Shown: in pieces, positions 11,701-22,413 of the stretch
Position numbering within the stretch: the stretch's first letter is position 1
How the letters are laid out: the number at the start of each line of letters is the position of its first letter
From: Kingdonia uniflora
Taxonomy: Eukaryota > Streptophyta > Magnoliopsida > Ranunculales > Circaeasteraceae
Assembly: GCA_014058105.1 (NCBI GenBank)
Contig: JACGCM010000012.1
Coordinates: forward strand, 1,178,001-1,242,000
Reading direction: 5' to 3'
Length of the DNA: 64,000 nucleotides
Notes under the pieces: model-generated
What the model saw: the letters and a program-made list of their open reading frames with translations, nothing else
The model's database searches: none
What the model was told of the DNA's origin: nothing
Position numbers and translations under genes: made by a program

Positions 11701-13815
11701 CTTGATTATGGTTGAAACATCCCTACTTTCATCTTGAAAGAATCTTTTTTAAGACCAAATGTGGAAAACTGTAGTAGGTAAGGCAATCTTGAGAATATTG
11801 AGGACCTCTGGTGGGTGGTGGCTGCTTAAGACCCAATTAATGTTGCATCCTTAATGGTTATTAAAATTATTAAAGGATGAAAGGATGTAGCCCCATCTTC
11901 TATTAGAGAAAGGACATAGGAAGAAGCGATGATATCTGTTCTTTTCTTCTTCATCACATAGTTGGCAGTGGGTTCTATGAAGTTTATCAATCTGAACCAA
12001 GAAAGCTCTCATTTTAAGCATATTCCTTGGTGTTAACCAAAATATAAACGAGTGTCTGAGACTGGTATCCTGGTCCCAAGAAATAGAAGCCCAATCTGGA
12101 GAAATTCGAAAAGCATTTGATGCCGATTTTGTTATAAACGAACCATTAGAAGAAAGCTTCCAAATCATCATACCTTTTTCACCAGTGATTGGAGGAGGGC
12201 TTGATGAGATATTATACTAAATAATCTAGCCCAAGTATTTTAAAGAACATACTTTTGAACATGTGGACTAACCTTATGGGCATGTCAGTGTTTCTGAGGG
12301 TTCAATTTGTGTGAAACTTAGTATCAGTAATGCGTCTGTGTCTTTTGTGGCATGAGCTTTCTTAAATCGTAGTGCAATAGAATGGAATGGATGTAAAACC
12401 TTCGAAAATCTTACAGAGTATTGCCTCCAATATAAAGAGACATATTTTAGGCTCTTCTGGTAGAACTTAAGCGGTGTTGATTGAACTCACCAAGTGTTAT
12501 ATATATTACTGAAGTCTCTGTCGTATCTCATGAAACATATGAAGAAATGCGTGTCATTAGATGCCACCATTTTTGACAGTGAATAGATACCCATGAAACT
12601 AGAGGGCTTGCTGTATACAAGGATAAATTCCTTCCCTTTTTTTTTTCTAGTATTAGTATAAAGTGTTTATTTAATGTTGCATTTCATTTGGGCCTTATTG
12701 TCTGTCTCTCCTCCTTATAAAACAAAGTTTGGGCAACTATTTTTTATTTCCCCTTTCTCCCTCTCCCTCTAATGCTTGTGATCTGCCTCTAATGTTGTCG
12801 AGTCCTGCTGTTGTTACTCCAGACACAGCAACCTCGAGCATCATTTCTCCTCTTGTCAACCAGCGCACTAGGTTCTAACATTCTGGAGGTTAACAACATA
12901 CTAGGTTCTAATATCCTATCCTTGAGATCCATTGTTCTATTCGGGATATGAATTTGCATTAGTAACCAAGGTTTAGGCTCTTAGGGCGGGATCCCGGGGT
13001 GGTATGAATTTGGGTTTTGTAGAAAGACCTACTTTGCTTTCTAGAGAAAGAGTGAAGTGTAACTTATTTTTCCTTGGCTTCAAGCGTAAATACTTGTATT
13101 GTCATTATTTCAGGTTATGGTTGTAGTCATGTTTGATTCATTTGATCAGTGTGGTCTATTCTGCAACAAATGGGAATGTTCGTTCTTCTATGTATAGCTA
13201 TTTATCACAGGGTACTTCGCCATATTTGTGTACATGAGAATCATTTAGCCGTGCTCAAATAAATTTATCTTTTGGTAGTTCAGTATTCAAAATCTAAATT
13301 TCTTCCACATTTTTATGCAGGGAACCTCTGATGAAGTCGTGGACTGTTCTCATGGTAAACAACTTTGGGAACTTTGCAGAGAGAAGTACGAACCTCTATG
13401 GCTTAAAGGAGGGAACCACTGCGACTTGGAGCTATATCCAGAGTACATTAAGCACCTTCGAAAATTCATTTCCACGGTTGAAAAACCCCCTTCCCAGAGA
13501 ATCAATTCACGGCGAAGTACAGACCAGTCTGAACAGTCGAGACGGAGTACCGATTGTTTAGAAGTTTCCAGGAAAAGCACAGACCACCGAAGAGAAAAAC
13601 CAAGGCAAAGCACTGATAGACATGATAAGTTGAAAATCCCCGGCCACAAGTCTAGTAATTTAGACAAGCTAGAAAAATTACGAATCTCTTTCGACCAAAT
13701 GGAGAAGTCTCGAAAAAGTGTAGACTGCTTCGAGAAATCGCGGAAGAGCGTTGACCATCAGCTAGACAGAGCACGGAAAAGTGTTGATCGATTGGATAGA
13801 GTAAGAGCCGGGTAA
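2761..13815 (+). CDS. ABHD17-like alpha/beta hydrolase, five exons
   Basis: Exons are 2761-3062, 4398-4434, 7381-7617, 7838-7885 and 13321-13815, all with GT...AG introns, giving 372 residues. The protein is collinear with plant ABHD17-type serine hydrolases; the animal ABHD17 proteins are depalmitoylases. The nucleophile elbow is GQSVGSGP with Ser147. The likely triad partners are Asp212 (GTSDEVVD) and His241 (GGNHCDLEL), 29 residues apart as in ABHD17. The oxyanion region [13 protein letters not shown] and the motif YDYSGYGQS are present. The N-terminus MGGVTSS fits an N-myristoylation signal (Gly2, Ser6), suggesting membrane attachment; the family's N-terminal cysteine cluster is not obvious. 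Residues from about 260 form a basic tail with repeated R-x-S-[T/V]-D motifs. Introns 2 (2.9 kb) and 4 (5.4 kb) are swollen by transposons. The ATG at 2761 opens the conserved N-terminus. No break was seen. The plant substrate is unknown. Confidence 0.93.
3773..4200. mobile_element. MITE in intron 1 (PIF/Harbinger-like)
   Basis: The segment has imperfect 18-bp terminal inverted repeats: GAGCATGGGCAGCAGGCT at the left, and AGCCTGTTGCTGATTCTC at the right, whose reverse complement matches at 14 of 18 positions. Both ends are flanked by TAA (3770-3772 and 4201-4203), a 3-bp duplication typical of PIF/Harbinger. The inside is AT-rich with no transposase, so it is non-autonomous. A related end appears at 52429. 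Confidence 0.65.
4435..5639. other. Intron 2, left part
   Basis: No coding similarity was recognised. The part from about 5290 to 5620 has an LTR-like look (TTATAAAAAAG at about 5430, then transcript-like T-rich sequence), but no matching partner or target duplication was found, so it is not called an LTR. Confidence 0.3.
5640..6830 (-). pseudogene. LINE ORF2 3' end (zinc-binding and RNase H parts) in intron 2
   Basis: Read on the minus strand, 6592-6221 has the plant RT zinc-binding (zf-RVT) pattern: a W-x-P-x-G-K-Y-like start, [20 protein letters not shown], then [17 protein letters not shown] (C-x2-C and H-x4-C ligands). After a stop, 6187-5876 continues with [18 protein letters not shown], the usual C-terminal continuation of plant LINE ORF2. 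The segment 5857-5645 resembles a LINE-linked RNase H tail. Stops separate the parts and the RT core is absent, so this is a 5'-truncated, dead LINE. It lies antisense in the hydrolase gene. Confidence 0.75.
8700..8890. repeat. Compound direct and inverted repeats in intron 4
   Basis: The unit GATATGTGTTATATGAACTC, followed by ATTA[C/T]CGGATCA, occurs twice, near 8707 and 8796. The motif CAGCTTAACGC occurs three times with an inverted partner GCGTTAAGCTG near 8782, able to fold a stem of about 11 bp. The cluster sits at the low-coordinate edge of the LINE endonuclease remnant and may mark an insertion or rearrangement junction. Confidence 0.6.
8860..11640 (-). pseudogene. LINE with ORF1 (DUF4283/zinc knuckle) and endonuclease start, in intron 4
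   Basis: On the minus strand, about 11620-10850 translates in broken frames as a plant LINE ORF1. It includes the block [14 protein letters not shown] followed by [14 protein letters not shown], the CCHC-type knuckle of DUF4283 proteins. Downstream, 9690-9541 opens ORF2 with the endonuclease N-terminus ([11 protein letters not shown]). The segment 9204-8860 carries the end of the endonuclease domain ([15 protein letters not shown] and [13 protein letters not shown], where SDH is the conserved catalytic motif). RT and 3' parts are missing. Frameshifts and stops show it is dead. It lies antisense within the hydrolase gene. Confidence 0.7.
9727..9970. repeat. 62-bp direct repeat in the LINE ORF1/ORF2 spacer
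   Basis: Copies at about 9727-9789 and 9908-9970 both begin CTGAGAGCAATGGTTGCACA and end with TTTGAGGGCTTAG, with only about three differences. They are 181 bp apart and look like a local duplication within the LINE just before the endonuclease start. Confidence 0.8.
11851..12171 (-). pseudogene. Second LINE fragment: RT zinc-binding domain
   Basis: The minus-strand reading frame shows the zf-RVT pattern: [12 protein letters not shown], then [20 protein letters not shown] and [17 protein letters not shown], with C-x2-C and H-x4-C ligands. In the minus direction it lies upstream of the LINE ORF1, so it belongs to a different LINE copy whose end abuts the next one. Only about 106 residues remain. 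Confidence 0.75.
12172..13320. other. Intron 4, right part
   Basis: This stretch is AT-rich with a C/T-rich patch near 12745-12790. It ends at the acceptor TTTTATGCAG of exon 5. No coding or repeat structure was recognised. Confidence 0.4.
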
Positions 13816-14270
13816 CTCTTTCCCTCCCACTGTATATTTCATGCGCTTGTTACGTCGTGTTAAAAACATTATGACCATTTTATTTATGGTCTTTGGTGTG
13901 TAGTTTGCTTGTGGAAATTGCTGACATGAAAAACGAGGGCGGATTGTTGCAACGTTGTGAACATTTTTCCTTAATTTGTGCTTTATATGGTAAAGATAAA
14001 CAATGATAAAAGCGATTAATTCTTATTATAACTATGTCCTTATGTATTACGGTTGTCGGTGGGAGACAACTGGAGTTCTTTGTAGCTGTGGTGGTAGTTG
14101 CTGTGAAAAGCTCCATGGAAAGCACAATAAAAACTTTCACTATATTAAGCTACAAATTTTTTAACTTCTCTCTACTAACATGAAATTACATTTCAATTAC
14201 ATTATAAAAGCTCACTGTCTTCTTACGCAATTCAAACCCAAATCACAGCTTCTCCGTTAAGTTCGCTACT
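13816..14270. other. Convergent 3' region between the two host genes
   Basis: Only 455 bp separate the hydrolase stop (+) from the ABCB stop (-), so both 3' UTRs must end here and may overlap. An AATAAA lies near 14126 on + and AATAAA-like sequences on - near 13880. No gene was recognised. Confidence 0.4.
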
Positions 14271-17200
14271 TTAATGGTATGGCGACATACCGCCTTGTAG
14301 TTTGATCAGAGAGTAGTAAGCACCAGTACGTCCGATAGCGAGTAAACTTGTATGTGATCCTTGTTCTGCAACTTTCCCATTCTTTATCACTGCAATGGAG
14401 TCTGCTTTTTGTATAGTGGAGAGTCGATGAGCTACGACTACACAAGTTCGACCCACCATCATCTTCTCCAGTGCCTCTTGAACCAAGCTTTCAGACAAAC
14501 TATCAAGTGCGCTTGTTGCTTCGTCTAGTAACAGAATCGCAGGGTTTTTTAGTATTGCTCGTGCAAGTGCTATTCTCTGTTTCTGACCTCCCGAAAGTTG
14601 GACTCCCCTTTCTCCGCAGTAGGTCTCGTACCCGTCCTTCATCCCGCTGCAACACAATAAAAGATAGGCATGTAGGGTTCGAGTTATAGTAGAGAAAGAT
14701 GGCATTGGTTTGCCGTAGTTTCTTCGGGGTGTTACCTTATGAAGTCATGAGCATTGGCCTGAACTGCAGCCTTCCTTAACTCTGATTCGGTTACGTTATC
14801 TTTCCCATAAACGATGTTATCACGAATGCTTCCTGCAAAAAGAGTTGGTTCCTGACTGACCAACGCGATATGTTTCCTCAACTGTCTCAGGTTGTAAGTC
14901 CTGATGTCCCGTTCGTCTATTTCCACCGTCCCTTTTAGCGGATCGTAGAATCTCTCGAGCAATCCGATAACCGTAGATTTCCCGGAACCACTCTGGCCTA
15001 CTAGTGCCATTGTTTTCCCCGCTTGGATTTTCAGGTTTATGCCCTTAAATATCATTTGATCAGGCCTAGCCGGGTACGAAAAGAAGACGTTCTTCAACTC
15101 GATAACTCCCTTTATAGGTTTTTTATCAGCGTTAAGTCCGTTCTGCTCGTCGGGATCAATCTGAGTTCTCCTGTCGAGAATCGCAAACAGAGACCTAATG
15201 GCATTGCTTCCTTTGGCAATGTCCGAAGTCATACTCCCCGCGTCCGCAATGTTCTTTCCTGTACTCAATAAAATGAAGAAAGCTTGGAACATATGTTTCG
15301 TCGATATTTTGTCCTGCGATAGTAACCGTCCTCCATACCAATAAGTCATAGCGATGGACGCCGTGGTAAAAAACTGAGAGCAGAAGAGACCGAGACCGGC
15401 GTACCATGACTGTTTAACGCTTTCTTTTCTTGGCCCAGCGAGTGTTCCTTCGAAAAGTTCTAATATTTTCGCTTGTGAAGAGAAGGCTGTTATCGTTCTA
15501 TGGTTCACCACGGCCTCGCTCGCTAATTGACTCCCTTCGTTTTGTGCTATTTGCGCTTTTGCCGACATACTTCCCATCAAAACTGTCCGTCCGTAATAAC
15601 TAGCGATGAGTATTGGTTGCATTGCGATAATCACACTAGATAGTTTCCAAGTGAGGATTAGTCCGAGGATAAAAGCGATGGAACATCCCGTTACCGCTTG
15701 CACTAGTAACGACATTCGGTCGCCTATTAGGGACCGAACAATGCTAGCTTCGGTTGATAGTCTAGCGCAGACGGCCGCGCTCGTGTTTTCATTTTGATCA
15801 AACCACCCGATCTCGAATGTAAGGACTTTTTTGAGTAGATTTTCCCGTATTCTTTTGGTTAAACGTTCGCCCATGACCGCGAAATTGTAATGTTGGAGGA
15901 GGTTTGTTATGAGGCACATAACGGTTACGAACATGAATATGATGCAATAAAATCTGGTTTCGGACCGTATTTTGTCGTCGTCTTTGAGGAAAAACACGGT
16001 GAGCATTGTCCCTAAGCAGAGGAAATGTACGGGTTGGACTGTGCCGAAGCCGATGGCGCCTAAACATCCGAGCAACATTTGTTTCCACTCTGGCGCGTTC
16101 ATCTTTAGTAGACGCCATTGAGACGGCGGGGGATGGATCGGGGCATTGGGGTTGGTGTCGTTCGGGATATCGAAGTTTTGGCTACTTTCGACGAATGAAT
16201 ATGGGGCAATCGAGAAGGCGGGACTAAACGCGGGGCTAATTTGCCGACTCGATCTCACGCTCATCGGACTCGGCATAACCATGGGACTCGCTGCAACTCT
16301 TGGGGGAACCACGGCGTTCGAATTTTCATTTTGGGATGACATTTGTTGGAGTTGTACCATTTGAGCGTACGCCCCATCTCCATTATTCCTTTGCATAAGG
16401 TCACCGTGAGACCCTGACTCGACAATTTTTCCCGCTTTGAGAACCACTATCAAGTCGGCGTTACGGATTGTTGAGAGACGGTGGGCGACGATGATTGTCG
16501 TTCGCCCCACCGATGCTTGATCCAATGCATCTTGTACTATTCTTTCCGATTGCGCATCTAACGCACTTGTGGCTTCGTCGAGGAGCAAGATTCTTGGGTC
16601 TCTAAGTAGTGCCCGCGCAATCGCGAGCCTCTGTCGTTGCCCACCGGACAATTGAACTCCGAATTGCCCAACCTGGGAAACAAACGAGTGCGACGTTACT
16701 ATTTTTTGGACTGTATAAGCTCGGGATAAATATTTTTAGTTAAAGTTTGTAATGCTCACTTGGGTTTCGTATCCGTCCGGCAATTTAGTGATGAAATCGT
16801 GCGCGTTTGCGGCCTTTGACGCACTAAACACATTCTCCGATGTCGCTCCGTCGAGGCCGAACATTATATTAGCCCTTATAGACGTTGCAAACAAGACGGG
16901 TTCTTGGTTAACTAAACCAATCTGCGACCGCAAGTATTTTAACCTAAGGCTTTTTATTTTATGCCCGTCTAAGAGAATGTCCCCTTTGATCGGGTCGTAA
17001 AATCTTTCGAGCAACGCGATGACCGTGGACTTACCGGAACCACTTCCACCGACTAGGCCGACGGTATTTCCCGCTGGCACTTTTAGATCGAGTCTTTGCA
17101 AAATTGGAGTATCGGGTCTTGACGGGTAACAAAAATGAACGTTCTTGAACTCGATATCTCCTGTGACTTTTGATAGAACTTTCCCTTGTTCGTCTTCCGA

Positions 17201-18581
17201 ATCTATTGGTGGGTTACGGTCGATCATCTCAAATATTCGAGAGGCCGCAGCCGTTGCTACCGAGAAGTATGACATATTCGGGAGCGCGCTCATTAACGAC
17301 CTGATGGTCATATGAAACATTATGTTACTAAAAATAAATAAATAATAACAATATTACAATCAAAATAATTTAGCGTAAAAACTTACATTCCTCCCATGAT
17401 TAGACTGCAACCGGAGGCGAAAATCGGACCGCCTTTCTCGCCTTTTTCGATAACTAAAATGCTTCCGACCCAAGCGATGAACGCCCAAGCGCCAAAAATT
17501 ATTCCCATACTCCCAATCATCCACCCTTTAGTTAGTCCCATTTTTATTCCGAGCTCCATACTTGGTGTAAGCCCGGTGCTAAACCGCTCTAGCGTTTGAC
17601 GTTCTCCCACGTATGAAAACACAGTCCTTATAGACGCGACCGCTTGTTCCGCAATCCCACCGGGTGCCCCATACGCCTCTTGCATTTTCATCCCTTGGTC
17701 CATAAGCATTTTGCCAAACACGACCACGGGTAAAACGAATGCGAACGAGAACGGGATTGCCGCTACGGCCATTCGCCAGGAAAGTATGAATGCCACTACG
17801 GCACAAAAGAAGAACCCCGAGGCGTGGGCGAGAAAGTTTGGGATTTTTTCCGCTAGGACATCTTGGATAGAATGTGCGTCGGAGGATATTGAGGAGACGA
17901 CTTGAAACGTTGTGGATGTTCCCGATTGGGTGTCGAAGAATCCGACGTCTTGTCGTAAGACTGCTTTCAGGTATTGGGATCTCATACGGGATGCTTGTCG
18001 CTCCGCGGTTTTTGTCCAACATACTCCTTCTGCAAGATGGCCCTAAAACGATTAACGGAAATAATGATCGTAAGACCGTGATGGTATCAATAACATGTTA
18101 TGGAGGTGTACTTACCAATAAAAGCGGATATTCCAACTCCAATAGCAACGTAGAGTAGCTTGAGTGCGTACTACAAAATGAAGACGATAATAGCTTAGCT
18201 AAATTACTAATGCAGTAATAACTGTCGATTTAGTTATAGGAGACCCGACGTGATTCTGATTACTGCCTGTGGGCTTTGGAAATGTATTCTTACAGCTCAA
18301 AATCTTTCCATGATCAATAAATTATTTTTATATTCTATAACAGGAAATAAAAATACACTAACCTCGTCGACAATTTTATTGGAGAAACTGGTCCCAACAA
18401 CAGTTGCCCCAACGTTACCATACTCATTGATCACGCCACTGAGAACAAACATTGTAAGCGGGTTCATCAACCCGTCTCCGATGCTACCGATCGTTCCCAA
18501 CAACATTAACAACTTATCAACCCCATCCACAAACCTAAAGAGCTGAACCAACGACACACTTTCTTTGCTCGGTGTACTCAT
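14271..18581 (-). CDS. ABCB-type full-size ABC transporter (P-glycoprotein/MDR family), six exons
   Basis: Minus-strand exons are 18581-18363, 18170-18116, 18029-17387, 17327-16760, 16672-14736 and 14646-14271. All junctions are GT...AG and in phase, giving 1265 residues, the usual length of plant ABCBs near the ABCB15 clade. The order is TMD1-NBD1-TMD2-NBD2. NBD1 has Walker [10 protein letters not shown] (about 399-407), A-loop Tyr373, signature LSGGQ (503-507), LLLDE ending at Glu528 and AHRLST. A Ser/Asn-rich linker follows. NBD2 has Walker [10 protein letters not shown] (about 1054-1062), LSGGQ (1158-1162) and AHRLST. All ATPase motifs are intact, so an active ATP-driven exporter in a membrane is expected; the substrate cannot be read from sequence. 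The start is the ATG at 18581 (MSTPSKES); the in-frame codons just upstream hold no other ATG. The gene converges on the hydrolase gene. Confidence 0.95.
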
Positions 18582-19327
18582 CGGTGCAGGCACGCACAAA
18601 ATTTCACTAATATTAACACCTAATTAAATCTCTCAGTTATCAGAGAATGTGAACTTGAGTGTTATATCTTAAGATATCTTGATTTTATCGAAAGATATTT
18701 CAAGTGCCGGCTGCCTGCATTGTTTATGGCTTTACGTTATTGTTTCTACGGAATGTATACTTTGCCTGCATTTTTCGATACAATTGGAATGCAAGGTTTT
18801 GATGACAAATCGTAATCTTTCATTTTCTTTGTAATATAGTATGAAAGGTACGGCGCATCGGCTTTTAAGTAAGTGATTAAGAATTTAATCCAAAATGATT
18901 TGTTTAAGTAGACATTGAAATGTGCGGGCCGTGATTATTCAAGTAATTTACGATGTTTTTGTTGGGACTGATATGGATGTGCATGCATAAATAAATAATT
19001 AAGCGTTTAATGCTTAATTAACAGAAGCTGTATCTTTAGACAATGCTTGCTTGTATTAACATTCTTACAATAAATTTTTGTTAACACATTGCTTGAAATA
19101 TATGCATATCAAGCTTGTTGGTTTCAAGACGGTAATTACTAATTAGGCACTTTCTCCTTCCGAGTATGATTTTGCTATCCTAATTTGGGCTAACACATTA
19201 ACACTCATCTGTTGGATAGAAGTCTGGCGTATCTTTCGTTATAATTTGTGAGTACTCTCTACAGCCAAGATTAATCTCTCGTGTGTTTCAGTTGAAGACT
19301 GCCTAGGAACAGAGCTATATGCCTATA
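18582..19327 (-). promoter_or_regulatory. ABCB upstream region
   Basis: Only about 750 bp separate the ABCB start codon from the retrotransposon block. The region is AT-rich. A perfect 14-bp palindrome ATATCTTAAGATAT lies at 18664-18677, with further ATATCTT-type boxes nearby. On the minus strand GATATAAC overlaps it and could act as a weak TATA box. No other gene was seen. Confidence 0.35.
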
Positions 19328-19396
19328 TGTGACTCTTGGAACCTCTCAGCTGAATACTTGGGTTTCTCTTTGTAAATAGAATCTTTAAGATGTTAT

Positions 19397-19876
19397 TGTA
19401 GTAGCATATTCCCCAGATTTGACAAGAGTAAGCTAGCAAAGCGTAGTCGAAGACAACCACACATGATCGAGGGCCATCATTCTAAAAGTTACTATAAGTC
19501 ATCGATTTGCCAAAAGTAACCGTTGAAGCTGGGTCAAGAAAGAACTGTTAGAGATCCGCAAAGTTTACCCACTCCCCCGGAATATGAGACTATTTCTTTC
19601 TTTTTGTAAAACTGTCTGTATGACTATAAATACAGGCAGAGAATAGATTCTACAGAACTGCAATCTTTTACTATTCTTACTTCTAAAACCCAACATCACT
19701 CCAAAACGTGTAATAACTAGCCATACTGGATTTTACATAAAATTCTCCTCGAGGTTGTGGTTTTTCTCAGCTTTTACTGAGTTTTCCACATAAAATCTTG
19801 TTTATCTCGTCTTATTGCATACTCTTTACGAATAAGTATTGGCGAAGATTCTTCTTCCGAAAAACACGTCACTACA
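19397..19876 (+). mobile_element. Element A 5' LTR
   Basis: The 480-bp LTR begins TGTAGTAGC and ends CACTACA, with a TATAAATA at 19625-19632. It matches the 3' LTR (47331-47813) along its length. Confidence 0.9.
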
Positions 19877-19878
19877 AT

Positions 19879-19895
19879 TGGCGCCGTCTGTGGGA
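19879..19895 (+). other. Element A primer binding site
   Basis: TGGCGCCGTCTGTGGGA starts two bases after the LTR end. This form is common in plant Tat-type elements; the tRNA was not assigned. Confidence 0.75.
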
Positions 19896-19933
19896 AATAC
19901 CACACTTGTTTTACCATCACTGATCTAAACACC

Positions 19934-21549
19934 ATGAGAAGCCATTCCAATACCGTCAGAGATCAGGAAATGCCAGGAACTCTTGATCTCCACGGTGCCG
20001 TACTTGAGCTTCAGCAACAAATGGCCGTAAAGATATCCCAAATAATGAAAGATCAGGTGTCCATGCTCAAGCTCTTTAAACGAAGAGAGACGAACGACAG
20101 AAAGCCTTAGGTCAACAGAGTCAAACACATAAGAAAGAAATAGAACGACTGAGGAGAACGCAAGATCGGCTAACCGGTCGACAAACGTCCCCTCCACTCG
20201 CCTGAAGCGAGCATAGATCAAGAGCAGTTCAACGCGACGATCTACCAAGGGAAGACGAGCTACGGATTTCTCGATCCAGATCTGGGAACCCAAACAGAAC
20301 CTCTCGACATTTTGGTTCAACATCATCTGCATCGACAACTCAAGGAAGTTGATGCACTCGACATCAAACTCCCCCGCCTGAAAGAAGACCGACTAGGGAT
20401 CGGTTGAGACCAGAAGGACATAGAGATTTTGTTCCTCAGGTTGCAGCCTTACCATTTCCCCTGCAACAATTCGTCACCTTGGACGACCTCAACAGCAGAA
20501 TCCAGGCCATAAATTTTGGCATTCTAGGCCAACGATCCGTGCTTGATAGAATCGAGAAAAACCCCATCTCCCATCATCTCAAAGTTATGCCCATTCCGGA
20601 CAATTTCCATATGCCCAAATTTATTCAGTATGCAGGCCTGACTGACCCGCTTACACATGTTCGACATTTCAAAGCTGCAGTTGGGCTATATTCCAAACTC
20701 GACCACATGTTATGTAGACTCTTTAACATGAGCCTGAAAGAAGGACCGCTCCATTGGTTCCATACTATTCAAGAGGCCTCCATCTCCACGTTCAGCCAGT
20801 TGCAGCATCTTTTCAAATCCAATTAAGCTCATGCCAGAGAGCGAGAGATCACTGTCGATTCCTTGTTTTACTTCGAGTAAGGCAGGAAAGAGACCCTGAC
20901 AAACTTTTATAAACGCTTCCTACTGGAAATAAGAAAAATAGGGAACTCATACCCTAAAATTATCGTTCCAGCATTCACCTCCGCCCTGCACATTGACTCA
21001 AAAGTTTGAGAAGAACTTACTCTACGCAAGCCGCATACAGTCGCTGAGATGATTGATGTATTTAATAACTACATCGAACTGGAGTGATCAAAGAAAGATA
21101 AGATGGAAAACTCGTTTGTAATCCATTCATGAGAAACATCTTCGACCCCATCTCAACGAACAGTCACTACTGAAGCGCCCAAACAACGCGACAGAAATAC
21201 AGACAACAATAGAAGAAGGGAAGGCAAACCAGACAAACCTGTCCCAGTCCTGCCGCCAATGATAACAACGTTCTCCGCTATCTTGCCGACGATAAAGGGA
21301 GATGAGTATTATTGCGCACCACAGACAATTCCTGATCTTCCCTACATACCATTATGTCAGTATCACAATGTGCGTAGCCACGAGACTGACACCTGCTACT
21401 CCCTCATTCAAATTTTTCATCATATCCTATTAGCTGGAAGACTCCATAATTATGTCATTGACATCAAAAAGTTTCTCGAGAATGAAGCAAAAAATAAAGA
21501 AGTGGAGCAAAATCAGTCCCCCAAGGGCAAACTCGCCACCTGTATATGA
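19934..21549 (+). pseudogene. Element A gag
   Basis: The likely start is the ATG at 19934 (MRSHSNT), collinear with the gag N-terminus of element D. The capsid-like region at 20404-20826 includes MPIPDNFHMPKF and LTDPLTHVRHFKAAVGLY. A C-x3-H-x4-H-x5-C knuckle (CQYHNVRSHETDTC) lies at about 21358-21400. Stops at about 20108, 20824 and 20878 and others break the frame. Gag would form the intracellular particle. Confidence 0.75.
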
Positions 21550-21593
21550 TCGAGATTGAGAAAGGGTAGAAAATAAATCAAGACGATCGAAAA

Positions 21594-22163
21594 ATGTTTT
21601 GTTGTAAAATGACCTCCTCAGACAAATTAACAAAACTTCTTCCCAGCACAAGAAAATCGAAGCGTCTTTACCAAATCACATTCGAAGATTGTGACACAAG
21701 CCACGTCAAATACCCTCATGATGACCCTCTCGTCATTATGCTCAAAATCGGACATGACTATCTACATACACTTCTCATCGATACTGAAAGCGCCACAGAT
21801 GTATTGTTTAGAAGAACAATTGAAGTCCTTGGCCTTACAGATTCGATAAAAGCTTCGACAACAACAATCACGGGCTTCAATGGTTTGAAGGAATTAGCCA
21901 CAGGAGAGATTATTCTGCCAGTTCAAGCAGGTTCCAAAACTACATTCGTAAAATTCCTCATCATCGATGTAGAGTCCAAATATTTGGGGATTTTAGGACA
22001 AAGTTGGTTACATTCAATCAAAGCAGTGCCTTCTACTTATCATCTAGCGTTGCGTTTTCCAATAGATCACGAAATTTACAAAATTAAGGGTAGCCAAGCA
22101 GTTGTACGAATGTGTGAAAATACCACAACCAACCCTCATACAACCAAACTTCTCAAAGCATAG
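21594..22163 (+). pseudogene. Element A aspartic protease region
   Basis: This is an open 189-residue frame. It shows KIGHDYLHTLLIDTESATDVLF, where DTESA occupies the place of the DTGSS-type active site and so has Glu for Gly, and ILGQSWLHSIKAVPSTYHL, the second conserved protease block (family form GRPWLH). The Gly-to-Glu change suggests an inactive enzyme. Confidence 0.7.
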
Positions 22164-22413
22164 CAACTACAACAAGAAGAATCAACAACATTTGAACAAC
22201 ATGATACCAAGATAGTCGAATCTGTTTAACTCGATGGCCCATGGTGCACAACCTTCATCGTCTCCAAATTATCGACCAATGAAAAAGAGGCCATGATACA
22301 GCTACTTAAAAAGAACATCGACATTTTTGCCTAAACTTTCCAAGAAATTCTTGGCATCGATCCTTTAATCGCTTGTCACCGACTCAACCTCTTCCAGACA
22401 GCAAAGCTATCAT

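Noticed and set aside
15023..18158. Numerous plus and alternative minus frames over the ABCB gene
   Set aside because: They overlap confirmed ABCB exons in other frames and have no family pattern.
18582..18599. Start of ABCB six codons upstream (reading CVPAPM)
   Set aside because: The upstream codon is TTG, not ATG; the ATG at 18581 is the first plausible plant start.
18664..18677. Palindrome ATATCTTAAGATAT as a circadian evening element
   Set aside because: It does not match AAAATATCT; in AT-rich sequence such palindromes arise by chance.
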